A program made the position numbers and the translations under genes. From Melioribacteraceae bacterium (lineage in GTDB: Bacteria; Bacteroidota; Ignavibacteria; Ignavibacteriales; Melioribacteraceae), in the NCBI GenBank assembly GCA_030584085.1, contig CP129490.1:1955511-2019510 (forward strand): 64,000 nt of DNA. Direction: 5' to 3'. The notes below the pieces were generated by a model. That model was not told where the DNA came from. It saw only the letters and a list, made by a program, of their open reading frames with translations, and made no database searches. How positions within the stretch are numbered: position 1 is the first letter of the stretch; each line of letters begins with the position of its first letter. Positions 26,793 to 35,171 of this stretch are shown here, piece by piece.

Positions 26793-27140
26793 TTATTCCA
26801 TTATTGCGTAAGGTCCATCATCGGTCATAGTTAATGTGATAACAAAATATTCACACAAATCAATATTTGACCAAACCGCAGAACTTCCGTCAGCTGCTAC
26901 GGCTTTAATATCCCAACCACAATCTTCATAACCCTCAAAATATATGTCGCATTCGTCACCTGCACCAAGTACATCAACTGTAAGGACATCTTCTCCCCAA
27001 GTTGCTTGCGATGCCGGTGAAATGTAAACGTAAGAAATTACAAAATCAGTTCCGTTTACTAAAGTAAAATTTTGTTCTTGCGAAAATGAAGATGATACAA
27101 CAAACAGAAATACAGCGACAGCCATTAAGAATTTTTTCAT
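26793..27140 (-). CDS. Small secreted protein of unknown function
   Basis: A 115-residue protein with a signal peptide at 1-20 (ending SSFSQ). The mature domain of about 95 residues is acidic and beta-rich (FTLVNGTDFVISYVYISPAS, GDECDIYFEGYEDCGWDIKAV). It has three cysteines, which could form a disulfide outside the cytoplasm. Small proteins with a similar pattern of a structured beta domain following FTLVN/NxTG occur in FCB bacteria, but I cannot assign a named family. GAGGG lies 6-10 bases upstream of the ATG, and it has its own terminator, so it is monocistronic. Confidence 0.7.
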   Translation of the reverse strand: MKKFLMAVAVFLFVVSSSFSQEQNFTLVNGTDFVISYVYISPASQATWGEDVLTVDVLGAGDECDIYFEGYEDCGWDIKAVAADGSSAVWSNIDLCEYFVITLTMTDDGPYAIME

Positions 27141-27359
27141 AAGACCCTCATTAAAATATTGTTAAAATTTTTTTTGGAATAATTTATTATTCAGGTGGAA
27201 GGGAACGAATAATAATAAGGACAATTTAACTGATTTACAATCAATTCCAATATGTTTTTTTTATATATTACAAAAGATGCTGCGATCTGATTGTAATATT
27301 TTTCTTTACTATGATATTTTATTACTGATATATTTGCATTGTACTTTTTGACAAATTTA

Positions 27360-27743
27360 ATGATCAAATGTAGTTTTTATCGCCAAAATAAATTCTTTGT
27401 CTACTCTCTTCTTTTTATAATTCTTTCTCAGAATCTTCACATTATTTCTTCCATGCTCAGTTTTTCAGAACAGGCTTTTAATCCGATATACATAAACTGC
27501 TTTTCAAGTCTAAGTGAGTCACCGGCCAAAATAGAAAATGAGTCGAGTAAGGTTAACTTAAATCAGAGAAAATTATTAAACATAAATGAAACAAATGAAT
27601 ATAAGTCTGTATTACTTTCAAGCCGGATTAAGATTCTTGGTGAATATAATATTGATCATGAAAAAGCATTATTCCACATCATTCATTTTATTTTGAATAT
27701 AAATAATTCTTTTCGACCCCCTCCCGCTCTTCATCTCTCATAG
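27360..27743 (+). CDS. Small exported protein ending in RPPPA-like tail, unknown function
   Basis: A 127-residue reading frame from the ATG at 27360 (a TTG start seven codons earlier is possible). It has a hydrophobic N-terminal segment (FFVYSLLFIILSQNLHIISS) that could be a signal peptide, a polar middle, and a proline-rich end NNSFRPPPALHLS. Short exported proteins ending in R-P-P/G-P-P-A-type tails are known near metal or substrate-uptake genes in Gram-negative bacteria, but I cannot name a family and there is no clear ribosome-binding site. It lies upstream of the SSS symporter with a 158-base spacer. It is probably a real gene, but not certainly. Confidence 0.5.
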   Translation: MIKCSFYRQNKFFVYSLLFIILSQNLHIISSMLSFSEQAFNPIYINCFSSLSESPAKIENESSKVNLNQRKLLNINETNEYKSVLLSSRIKILGEYNIDHEKALFHIIHFILNINNSFRPPPALHLS

Positions 27744-27829
27744 TTGTTAGTTGAGCCGGTAGTTTCCGGATCAAGTTATAAACTCTATTACTTAAAATAA
27801 ATATCCCACGGCGTTTCTAAGGTAAATCT

Positions 27830-27843
27830 GCTGATTAATCAGC
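27830..27843. promoter_or_regulatory. 14-bp palindrome upstream of the SSS symporter
   Basis: GCTGATTAATCAGC is a perfect palindrome about 60 bases before the symporter start, flanked on both sides by the direct repeat AAGGTAA (27819-27825 and 27845-27851). The layout suggests an operator for a dimeric repressor or activator. Confidence 0.4.
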
Positions 27844-27901
27844 TAAGGTAATAGTTATATAACCAGAATTAACATAGCTAATAAAATATTATGGAACTAA
27901 A

Positions 27902-29998
27902 ATGAATGAATTACACAGTCTGGGTAGTGCTGTAGATTGGATTGTAATGATCTGCTATTTCGTTGGTATTATGCTGTTTGGAAGCTACTTCGCAAAATAT
28001 AATCGTAATACAACCGACTTTTTTTTCGGTGGCAGACGATTTGCTTGGTGGCTGATTAGTATTTCAATTGTGGCAACGGGGGTTGGAAGCCACAGTTTTG
28101 TGAAATACTCAGCCAAAGGTTTTGAATACGGAATTTCATCAACAATGACGTATATGAACGACTGGTTCTTTATGCCTCTTTTTCTTTTCGGGTGGCTGCC
28201 GATTGTAGTTTATTCTAGGATAAGATCAATCCCAGAATATTTCGAATTGAGATTCAGTCCAAGTGTAAGATTAATTGCAACAATTTTTCAACTTCTTTAT
28301 ATGATAGGCTATCTTGGTATAGGTCTGCTGACTTTAGGAAAGGTGTTTACTCCATTGCTGCCTCAGTCAATCGAATTCATTGGATTAAATATCAATATAA
28401 CTCTGATGGGAGTAATCATCACAATCGCTCTCATAACTGGTATTTACACCACATTTGGCGGGCAAACCGCAGTTATTTTTACAGATCTTATCCAAGGGGG
28501 AATACTACTAATAACCGGTGTAATCATTTTTGCATTGGGTATAAGTTATGTGGGCGGAATTGATACATTCTGGAATTTGCTTCCGGTAAGTTGGAAACAA
28601 CCGTTAGCTAATTTTAACTCTCCGCCGGATTTTAACTTTGTCGGTATCTTTTGGCAGGATGGGATTGCGGGATCTATCGGATTTCTGTTTATGAATATGG
28701 GATTAATAATGAGATTTATGTCTGCCAGAAGTGTAAACGAAGGAAGAAAAGCGGCTGTATTCAATGTATTATTTATGTTGCCAATTTCTGCAATTATTGT
28801 TGGTAGTGCCGGCTGGATAGGTAAAGCACTTCTTGAAATGAATCCCCCGCAATTAAACAGCGATGTAAATCCGGATCAAGTCTTTATAGCTGTTACTCAT
28901 ATAATCGCTAGTAAAGGATTATTTGGTTTTGTTGTCGCAGCTCTAACAGCAACATTACTCTCTACTGTCGATTCGCTAATTAATGCGATTGCAGCAGTTT
29001 ATATGAACGATATTTACGCACCTTTAAAGAAGTGGTTGAAAACCAAAGCGGGCTCGCCCCAAATTCAAGCAAAAAAAGAGTTGAATGCCGCTAGAGTAGC
29101 TTCGATATTATTTACGTTTGCAGGTGTGATTGCGACCATTCCTTTTAATACATATCCAACTGTTTATGAGGCACATGGATTTTTTCATTCGACACTAACC
29201 CCTCCGCTTGTAACTGCAATTTTCTTAGGAGTTTTTTGGAAAAAGTTTACGCCCGCGGGAGTTCTTACAACTTTCATCGGCGGTTCTTCACTGATGATTA
29301 TCGGTTCCCGATATCCCGATATTTTGATAACTCCAATTGCACACGGTACTCCCTTCGATGCTGTCCATCCCTATTCCTACATCAGTGCACTCTATAATTT
29401 AATTGTCTGCGTTAGTTTAGGGATAATAATTACTTATTCACGAAAAGTGTTTATACATATTTCCGAAAAGCTTAAGTCCGGAACTTTAGGAGACAAAGTA
29501 ACTTACATTCTAATTACAATAGTCGTTCTATCACTTGTTGCAATCTGGTTCAATCTTGTCGAAATGTATTCATCAATTTATTTAGCAATACTCATTACAC
29601 TATTCGTATCTGTTATTGCAGAATATAAACTGAAATATGATGAAAAAATTCACCTCGAAGGGTTGACGGTATGGTCTGTCAAAAAAGCAAAAGAGAGATT
29701 TAAGGGAAAGGAGTTGAATGAAGAACAGGGTGAGAAAATATTTTGTAATTGGATAGTCCGTGATGATGAAAATGATGAAGTGAATATTTCGTTTAATGAT
29801 ATGAATAAATTAAAAGCGAGGGTGGGTGATTTAATTTATATATCTGATAAAAGAAAGTATCTGGGCGGCTTAAAGTCTTTCCATTCCAAAATTGGCGAAC
29901 CTCACACCAATGATGGGGAGATTTTCATAAGCAAAGATCATCTACTATCTGCTCAGTTCAGCGAGGATAAAATTATCTATGCTGAAAAAGAGATGTAA
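27902..29998 (+). CDS. Sodium:solute symporter (SSS family) with C-terminal soluble extension
   Basis: A 698-residue transporter with about 13-14 transmembrane segments over the first 570 residues. It has SSS features such as DFFFGGRRFAWWLISISIVATGVGSHSFV at the sodium site, the GIYTTFGGQTAVIFTDLIQG segment, and ATLLSTVDSLINAIAAVYMNDIY (Na2-site serines) in the second half. Typical members are 450-580 residues. Here about 120 hydrophilic residues (from WSVKKAKERFKG to the end) follow the last helix and may form a cytoplasmic regulatory domain. The substrate is not readable. It lies 51 bases upstream of a second sodium symporter. Confidence 0.88.
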   Translation: MNELHSLGSAVDWIVMICYFVGIMLFGSYFAKYNRNTTDFFFGGRRFAWWLISISIVATGVGSHSFVKYSAKGFEYGISSTMTYMNDWFFMPLFLFGWLPIVVYSRIRSIPEYFELRFSPSVRLIATIFQLLYMIGYLGIGLLTLGKVFTPLLPQSIEFIGLNINITLMGVIITIALITGIYTTFGGQTAVIFTDLIQGGILLITGVIIFALGISYVGGIDTFWNLLPVSWKQPLANFNSPPDFNFVGIFWQDGIAGSIGFLFMNMGLIMRFMSARSVNEGRKAAVFNVLFMLPISAIIVGSAGWIGKALLEMNPPQLNSDVNPDQVFIAVTHIIASKGLFGFVVAALTATLLSTVDSLINAIAAVYMNDIYAPLKKWLKTKAGSPQIQAKKELNAARVASILFTFAGVIATIPFNTYPTVYEAHGFFHSTLTPPLVTAIFLGVFWKKFTPAGVLTTFIGGSSLMIIGSRYPDILITPIAHGTPFDAVHPYSYISALYNLIVCVSLGIIITYSRKVFIHISEKLKSGTLGDKVTYILITIVVLSLVAIWFNLVEMYSSIYLAILITLFVSVIAEYKLKYDEKIHLEGLTVWSVKKAKERFKGKELNEEQGEKIFCNWIVRDDENDEVNISFNDMNKLKARVGDLIYISDKRKYLGGLKSFHSKIGEPHTNDGEIFISKDHLLSAQFSEDKIIYAEKEM

Positions 29999-30049
29999 AA
30001 AGAAGTTCGATTTGTGAGAGTGAATACTTCATCAATCTAGGAAAGCTAT

Positions 30050-31675
30050 ATGACAATTAACAAAGAATCATGGGGAAGCAGAGTAGGACTTGTACTTGCA
30101 ATGGCAGGTAATGCAGTTGGTTTAGGAAATTTTTTAAGATTTCCCGCTCAAGCTTCACAGAACGGCGGTGGCGCTTTTATTCTTCCTTACTTAATTTCTT
30201 TTCTTCTTATGGGTATTCCCCTTTTATATATAGAGTGGGCTATAGGAAGGCATGGTGGTAAGTTTGGACACCACTCAGCTCCGGGAATGTTTCATGTACT
30301 GGGTAAAAATAAATTCTTAAAATATATCGGTGTGTTCGGATTGTTTTCGAACTTAACAATCGCATCGTATTATGCATATATAGAATCTTGGACTTTGGCA
30401 TATGCGTTCCATTCTATAATCGGTACTTTTACAAGTATTGACCCTTATACTTTTTTCCCAAAGTATTTGGGAATACACGAAGGATCGCTTATCGCTTTTC
30501 CGTTTGAAGCTCTTTTTTGGTTTATACTTACTATCTCTCTAAATGTTTGGATTTTGTCAAGAGGTTTGGTAAAAGGAATAGAGCTCGCTGCCAAAATCGG
30601 AATGCCACTGTTAATTGCTTTCGGAATTATTTTAGCTATAAAAGGACTTAGTTTATCGTCTGTAGATACGGGCGTAATAGAAAGTCCTTTTACCGGATTG
30701 AATTTTGTTTGGGAGCCAAACTTTTCCGGACTCTCAAACCCGACTACTTGGCTAGCCGCAGCCGGTCAAATCTTTTTCACTCTTTCGGTTGGTATGGGTT
30801 CGATCCATTGCTATGCCTCTTACCTTAAACAAAAGGAAGATATTGCACTTAATGCTTCTTCAGCCGGTTGGCTAAATGAATTTGTTGAAGTTGTTCTTGG
30901 AGGAACGATCTTAATCCCGATTGCCACGGCATATTTAGGATTAGCAGTCGTGCAGTCTTCAACCGCAGGAGGAAGCGGGTTTGCACTTGGGTTTTTGACT
31001 TTACCCTCACTATTTAACAACTGGGGATGGTTCGCCCCATTCGCAGGTGCAATGTGGTTTGGGTTACTATTTTTTGCCGGCATTACTTCTTCGATCGCTA
31101 TGGGGCAGCCTTTATTAGCATTTCTAAATGATGAATTCAATCTCTCACGTAAATCATCCGCTGTAGTCTTCGGTTTAGCGGCATGTATGCTTGGTTTACT
31201 ATGTGTTATACTTTACCCCGGTGGTTCGTTTGATGAATTTGATTTTTGGACGGGAACTTTTTCCCTTGTGACATTCGCTCTGCTCGAGTCAATAGTATTC
31301 GCATTTGTGTTTGGCATAGAAAACGGTTGGGAAGAAATAAATCGTGGATCGGATATTATGATACCAAAACTCTTCAAATTTGTCATCAAGTACATTACCC
31401 CGTTTTTTATAACGATAATATTTCTTGGTGCGATGATAAAACCAGCAACCGATTGGGCAACAGCTATAGGTTTACTTACCTCCGGAGATGGCTGGCCATT
31501 AGCAGGCGACAGTGTACTCGGTGTTATTTTCCACGTTAATGAAAATGACTATACTTGGTTCAATGACGGAGAATTCACTCATATTTTTATAAAAGATATT
31601 ACACGTGTAGTTTTACTTTCTACTTTTTCTGTCTTAGTTTATTTAGTTCATAAAGCTTGGAAAACTAAAAACTAG
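30050..31675 (+). CDS. Neurotransmitter:sodium symporter (NSS/SNF family)
   Basis: A 541-residue LeuT-fold transporter. The diagnostic first helix GNAVGLGNFLRFP (unwound TM1 and sodium site) is present, followed by NGGGAFILPYL and about 12 transmembrane segments, with SVGMGSIHCYASYLKQ in the TM6 region and GITSSIAMGQPL in TM8. Bacterial members import amino acids with sodium. Methionine/alanine-type importers need a tiny partner subunit, and such a partner (31688-31795) follows 12 bases downstream. An AGGAAA lies 7-12 bases before the ATG. Confidence 0.92.
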   Translation: MTINKESWGSRVGLVLAMAGNAVGLGNFLRFPAQASQNGGGAFILPYLISFLLMGIPLLYIEWAIGRHGGKFGHHSAPGMFHVLGKNKFLKYIGVFGLFSNLTIASYYAYIESWTLAYAFHSIIGTFTSIDPYTFFPKYLGIHEGSLIAFPFEALFWFILTISLNVWILSRGLVKGIELAAKIGMPLLIAFGIILAIKGLSLSSVDTGVIESPFTGLNFVWEPNFSGLSNPTTWLAAAGQIFFTLSVGMGSIHCYASYLKQKEDIALNASSAGWLNEFVEVVLGGTILIPIATAYLGLAVVQSSTAGGSGFALGFLTLPSLFNNWGWFAPFAGAMWFGLLFFAGITSSIAMGQPLLAFLNDEFNLSRKSSAVVFGLAACMLGLLCVILYPGGSFDEFDFWTGTFSLVTFALLESIVFAFVFGIENGWEEINRGSDIMIPKLFKFVIKYITPFFITIIFLGAMIKPATDWATAIGLLTSGDGWPLAGDSVLGVIFHVNENDYTWFNDGEFTHIFIKDITRVVLLSTFSVLVYLVHKAWKTKN

Positions 31676-31687
31676 TGAGCGGTAAAT

Positions 31688-31795
31688 ATGACAACTGAAG
31701 CAATTATAATGATGTTAAGTTCTTGGGGATTAATAACTTATTTTGCGATGCGATTTTTTATTAAGGTACTGCGGTCATCAAAAAATAATGATTAA
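31688..31795 (+). CDS. MetS-like small subunit of the NSS transporter (35 residues)
   Basis: A 35-residue frame, MTTEAIIMMLSSWGLITYF at its N-terminus, then a basic end with KVLRSSKNND. It has one transmembrane helix of about 17 residues followed by positive charges. This is the size, topology and position of the MetS-type methionine/alanine importer small subunit, which accompanies bacterial NSS transporters (as in MetPS of Corynebacterium). It begins 12 bases after the large-subunit stop. It is easily missed because of its length. The family assignment rests on size, context and the M-x-x-x-A-I-I-M-M-x-x-S pattern. Confidence 0.8.
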   Translation: MTTEAIIMMLSSWGLITYFAMRFFIKVLRSSKNND

Positions 31796-31812
31796 ATTGA
31801 GTTTTTGATATA

Positions 31813-31910
31813 AAAAAACCCGTGCTCGGTAACACGGGTTGCATTCTTTGTGGGCAGAGACGGAATCGAACCGCCGACACAAGGATTTTCAGTCCTTTGC
31901 TCTACCGACT
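31813..31910. repeat. Left 98-bp attachment repeat (attL) with truncated tRNA-Phe copy
   Basis: Identical over 98 bases to 41719-41816. It holds the tRNA terminator hairpin (AACCCGTG / CACGGGTT) and the 3' 60 bases of tRNA-Phe (31851-31910, minus strand). The first 13 bases of the tRNA are missing and replaced by unrelated element sequence, so this copy is not a functional tRNA gene. Confidence 0.93.
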
Positions 31911-31951
31911 TTATAACCCAAATTCCCGATTTTTCGTCCCAATATAACAAT

Positions 31952-31972
31952 TTGATGACAATTTTGATGAAA
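31952..31972 (+). promoter_or_regulatory. Putative integrase arm-type sites, left end
   Basis: TTGATGACA at 31952-31960 and the near copy TTGATGAAA at 31964-31972, spaced 12 bases start to start, between the attachment repeat and the integrase gene. The same word occurs three times near the right end of the element. Arm-binding sites of this kind are bound by the N-terminal domain of tyrosine integrases. Confidence 0.6.
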
Positions 31973-32010
31973 GATTTCTAATTCCAAGAGCTTTAGAGGG
32001 AGGTTGTAAA

Positions 32011-33027
32011 ATGTATCTTTCTAAACGCTCAAATGGTTTCTATTATGTTTATTATGATAAACCGGATGGTAAGCGAACTTGTATTTCCACCAAAACAAAA
32101 TTTAAATCCGAAGCAACAAAGTTTCTTTCTAAATTTGAGAAGGAACTGAAGCAGAGAAGCATTGAGAAAAACATTCCTATATCTTTGAATGAATTGAGTG
32201 AGCAATTTCTTGAGTATTCTTCAACAATTCACAGCCCGAATCACACAAAATCAATTCGAACAACATTCAATGAATTGGAAAAAGTTGTTGAAAATCCTCC
32301 CCTTTCAATGCTAAGGAATGCTAAGGTTCAAAACTACTTTGAAGATAGGTTAAAAAAGGTTTCTGCTTATGCTGTCAGACGTGATATTGCCAATTTATCA
32401 TCAGCGTTTAATTGGGCTATTAGAAAAAACTATATTGATGAGAATCCAGTCAAAGGCATTAAGAAACCTAAATTGCCGGAAAGACTCCCCTACTTTTTTA
32501 CTGAAGAACAATTTGAAAAATTAATTAGTGTTGTTGATGATTCTGATTTGAGAGACTTATTTAACTTTGCCCTGCTTACCGGACTCCGGCAGAGTGATTT
32601 AATCTCATTACAATGGTCTCAAATTAATTTTAGAGATAATACGGTTATACTTGATAATAGAAATTCATTAACAAAAAGCTGGAAAGTTCATTCAATACCA
32701 TTGAATATTTCTGCTTTGCAGATATTAACGGAAAGAGAGTTAAAGAAAAAAAATGAATTATTAGTTTTTACATACAAGGAACAGAAAATTAAGCAAGATT
32801 TCATTTCAAAAAAGTTTAGGAAATATGTTAAGAAAGCCGGACTTAATTCTAAGCTTACATTTCACTCATTGAGACATACGTTTGCAAGTTGGTTGATTCA
32901 AAGAGGTGCTTCGCTTTACCAAGTATCTAAATTGATGACTCATTCAGATTTGAGAGTAACACAAATTTATTCTCATTTAAGGAGTGAGGATTTGAGAAAT
33001 TCAATAAATCTAATAACTATAAATTAA
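32011..33027 (+). CDS. int: Tyrosine site-specific integrase
   Basis: A 338-residue recombinase with three parts: an N-terminal arm-binding-like beta domain (residues 1-55, MYLSKRSNGFYYVYYDKPDG), a helical core-binding domain (about 60-155), and a catalytic domain with Arg in LLTGLRQSD, a basic beta-hairpin (SLTKSWKVHSIPL), HSLRHTFASWL, a second His in LMTHSDLRVTQ and the nucleophile Tyr320 in QIYSHL. It would integrate and excise the surrounding element at tRNA-Phe. An AGGGAGG lies 9-15 bases upstream of the ATG. It reads inward from the attachment repeat, the usual layout for tRNA-targeting integrases. Confidence 0.95.
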   Translation: MYLSKRSNGFYYVYYDKPDGKRTCISTKTKFKSEATKFLSKFEKELKQRSIEKNIPISLNELSEQFLEYSSTIHSPNHTKSIRTTFNELEKVVENPPLSMLRNAKVQNYFEDRLKKVSAYAVRRDIANLSSAFNWAIRKNYIDENPVKGIKKPKLPERLPYFFTEEQFEKLISVVDDSDLRDLFNFALLTGLRQSDLISLQWSQINFRDNTVILDNRNSLTKSWKVHSIPLNISALQILTERELKKKNELLVFTYKEQKIKQDFISKKFRKYVKKAGLNSKLTFHSLRHTFASWLIQRGASLYQVSKLMTHSDLRVTQIYSHLRSEDLRNSINLITIN

Positions 33028-33271
33028 AGAAAATTACTAATGCTGGCGACAATTTTATCGCTCAACTCGGCTTTTTTAAAGTGAAATTGGTTAAAATGAC
33101 CCAGTCCATCTAATCAACTCTTAATAATAATTAAGAATACAGCCAAGCAACAAAATAATAAAAAATAAGAGTATGTAAATAGACATTTGAATTTGGGTAA
33201 AAGCATTTTTGATTGCAGTTGTCGTTAAATCTTTGCAGTTTAAATTTAGGAAAATGACTTGGTGAAATAAA

Positions 33272-33712
33272 TTGAAATCAAAAACCAAAAAAGTTATTGC
33301 AAGAGAGATTCTTATTTTTTCTATTACTATTCTTTCAATAGGGGTAATATTTTTAACAATTTTTATAATCTATAAAAATGATTTTGATACTTCCCATAAA
33401 GAGGCACTTCAAGTAAAAAAACTTACTCAAGAACAGATAGACCATTTGATTAATAAATACTCCATTAATGTTTTTAATGAACTCAAATTAAGTCCGTGGA
33501 AGAGTGAATACCGGAAGAGGCATCATATACAACCAACTATATCTGAGAAAAAAGGAGTTTTAGCTAAATATTATAAATCAAAATACCCTAGATATGCGGA
33601 TTATGAATATTACATGTATCTGTTTGCAAGTATAATTTTCTTGTTTGTGTATCCAATAAGAATAGGGTTTTATTCCATTCGCAGGGCAATAAAAACTTTG
33701 AGAGAAGAGTAA
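33272..33712 (+). CDS. Two-pass membrane protein of unknown function (element cargo)
   Basis: A 146-residue protein with a transmembrane segment at about residues 13-35 and another at about 112-130. They enclose a basic soluble loop of about 75 residues (LTQEQIDHLINKYSINVF, SEYRKRHHIQPTISEKKGV, SKYPRYADYEYYMY). The start is a TTG with no strong Shine-Dalgarno sequence, so the exact N-terminus is uncertain. I do not recognise the family. It lies in the first cargo position after the integrase, separated by a 244-base AT-rich spacer. It could be a membrane-acting effector or simply a passenger. Confidence 0.6.
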   Translation: MKSKTKKVIAREILIFSITILSIGVIFLTIFIIYKNDFDTSHKEALQVKKLTQEQIDHLINKYSINVFNELKLSPWKSEYRKRHHIQPTISEKKGVLAKYYKSKYPRYADYEYYMYLFASIIFLFVYPIRIGFYSIRRAIKTLREE

Positions 33713-33788
33713 AAAATAGAATTTAAAAGCTACTTTCAGTTAGTCTAACTGAAGATTATTAAGGAACTAATTAAATAGAATTTTCCTA

Positions 33789-34256
33789 ATGAGCAATATT
33801 GACGACGAAAGATATTCAGTAATTGATGTAATATTAAGACTACTTAATGACTTAATTACACATCATACCCAATATAAAATATCTTCGAAGGATTTGATAA
33901 GTCTGACTAAAGCATACCACGCAATTAAACAATACCCGGAAGAAGTAATAGTAGGTGATATAGATATTTCAACATCCCTTAGATGGGAAGATGGGAGTTT
34001 GGATTTTACTTCGCTACTAATTACCGAATCAAGGTTTGAATTAATGAAGGGTGGAAGTGTTTATACTCCAGGAGTTGGGAGTGATTCATTTACTAGTTTT
34101 ATGTATAGCTCAGAAGTAGAATATGATAATATAGGTTTTTTAGAACAACTTGACGTTTGGGAAGAAAGTTTTTACTCGCATATTGATGAAGATAAACCAA
34201 GTATTAAAATTGAAGATTTAGCGGAGTTGAAAGAAAGCGATTCTTCAATCAATTGA
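33789..34256 (+). CDS. Hypothetical acidic protein (element cargo)
   Basis: A 155-residue soluble, acidic protein. The N-terminal 55 residues are helical (VIDVILRLLNDLITHHTQYKI, LISLTKAYHAIKQYPE). The middle is beta-prone with repeated aromatic and serine residues (LRWEDGSLDFTSLLITES, GSDSFTSFMYSSEVEYDN), and the C-terminus is strongly acidic. I know no matching family. It has no signal peptide or membrane segment. It lies between the two-pass membrane protein and a small immunity-like protein on the same strand. A toxin/immunity or regulatory role would be speculation. Confidence 0.6.
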   Translation: MSNIDDERYSVIDVILRLLNDLITHHTQYKISSKDLISLTKAYHAIKQYPEEVIVGDIDISTSLRWEDGSLDFTSLLITESRFELMKGGSVYTPGVGSDSFTSFMYSSEVEYDNIGFLEQLDVWEESFYSHIDEDKPSIKIEDLAELKESDSSIN

Positions 34257-34293
34257 TTATTATTTTAATAAATTATAATTGGGTTTGATTATA

Positions 34294-34551
34294 ATGATTA
34301 CAAAAGAACAAGCGATTGAAATAGCGAAAAAGGAAGTTCCTGACCTTATGAAAAGGATGTCTCGAATTAGTCTTGAAAAACCTAAAGCAGCAATTTTTGG
34401 TGGTGTGCCGGATAATTGCTGGTATATCGTTTATGCTTATTTAAATCCAGACGGAACAGAGTTTAATGGATTAGGAAGTAGTTACGGTATTTTTATTCAG
34501 AAGGATACAGGCAAAGTAGTTTTCAATGATTTGTTGATGGATGAAGGATAA
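34294..34551 (+). CDS. Small hypothetical protein with PepSY/YDG-like sheet (element cargo)
   Basis: About 85 residues, with the ATG at 34294 preferred over a TTG five codons upstream. The pattern is an N-terminal helix (ITKEQAIEIAKKEV) followed by beta-hairpins with NCWYIVYAYLNP, YGIFIQKDTGKVVFND and an acidic end. That order resembles small PepSY-like or immunity-type folds, where a helix packs on a three- to four-stranded sheet and W-x-V-x-x and D-x-x-x-G-x-V motifs recur. No signal peptide, so cytosolic. The family is not certain. It is separated from the preceding gene by 37 bases and from the following exported beta-barrel-like gene by 9. Confidence 0.6.
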   Translation: MITKEQAIEIAKKEVPDLMKRMSRISLEKPKAAIFGGVPDNCWYIVYAYLNPDGTEFNGLGSSYGIFIQKDTGKVVFNDLLMDEG

Positions 34552-34560
34552 GGTGACGCA

Positions 34561-35034
34561 ATGAGGTCAGTAATATTTCTTTTGATAATTCCGCTTATAA
34601 CTATTGCTCAACCAAATTCCAACCGACTAGGGATTGAAGCAAAAGGTGGACTTAAAATAAACGGAGACGTTATTGCTGGGTTCGCGTTAATCTACGATCT
34701 ACAATTAAATAAGAAAATCAGTTGGGCATCGGGAATTGGCAATTACTTTCATGGAGAAATATTAACTGATTATCTTTTAATAATTTCTAGTGGTGCAAAA
34801 TTACTCTTAGGAGATTTGAAACCTGATGGAACTTTCTATACCAAACTACAATTTTTAATTGTTCCGTATAGGAACTCTAATATTTTATACTGGGGTTATG
34901 GTATCGGTTTAACAATAGGATACACTTTAGAAATTGAAAAAACTCTTTTGTATTTTGGTTTAAATGGAGAGTTAATTAATAAAACTAACCTCTCAAATCT
35001 TGGTATTGTTGTTGGTTATGGATTTACATTGTAA
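34561..35034 (+). CDS. Small exported beta-barrel-like protein (element cargo)
   Basis: A 157-residue protein with a short signal peptide (residues 1-16, ending TIAQ) and then alternating hydrophobic/polar beta-strands with glycine and aromatic girdle residues (GLKINGDVIAGFALIYDLQLNKK, GYGIGLTIGYTLEIEKTLLYFGLNGEL, GIVVGYGFTL). The terminal strand ends in a near-terminal aromatic, as in outer-membrane barrels. About eight strands fit an OmpW/OmpX-sized barrel. It lies 9 bases after the preceding gene. Outer-membrane proteins on small integrative elements can alter phage adsorption, but that role is only inference here. Confidence 0.6.
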   Translation: MRSVIFLLIIPLITIAQPNSNRLGIEAKGGLKINGDVIAGFALIYDLQLNKKISWASGIGNYFHGEILTDYLLIISSGAKLLLGDLKPDGTFYTKLQFLIVPYRNSNILYWGYGIGLTIGYTLEIEKTLLYFGLNGELINKTNLSNLGIVVGYGFTL

Positions 35035-35096
35035 CTAACTTTTTAAAAAAAATAAATCACTCAATAATTGCGATGACATAAGAAAATTTATTAAAG

Positions 35097-35166
35097 CCCT
35101 TTTGGTTTACTTCCCTATTTGGGAATCGGACGCAACCGATGAGTGAGTAAGCTAAGAGGGTTTTTT
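35097..35166 (+). ncRNA. Structured RNA leader: three-way-junction fold with a T-run
   Basis: Hand folding gives a 16-bp outer stem (35097-35112 with 35145-35160, including G-U pairs) enclosing two hairpins: CCC/GGG with loop TATTT (35113-35123) and ATCGG/CCGAT with loop ACGCAA (35125-35140). TTTTTT follows at 35161-35166. The only Shine-Dalgarno-like sequence for the next gene, GAGGG at 35156-35160, lies inside the outer stem, 11 bases before the ATG at 35172. It therefore looks like either an intrinsic terminator/attenuator or a translational switch. It matches no riboswitch class I know. Confidence 0.55.
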
Positions 35167-35171
35167 ATTAT

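Noticed and set aside
31851-31910. Second tRNA-Phe gene at the left end of the element
   Set aside because: Only the 3' 60 bases are present. The acceptor 5' strand and part of the D-arm are missing and replaced by element sequence, so this is an attachment-site remnant.
35097-35166. Known riboswitch class (fluoride, c-di-GMP, preQ1) for the structured leader
   Set aside because: None of the conserved cores I can recall matches the loops seen here, so I left it as an unclassified structured RNA.
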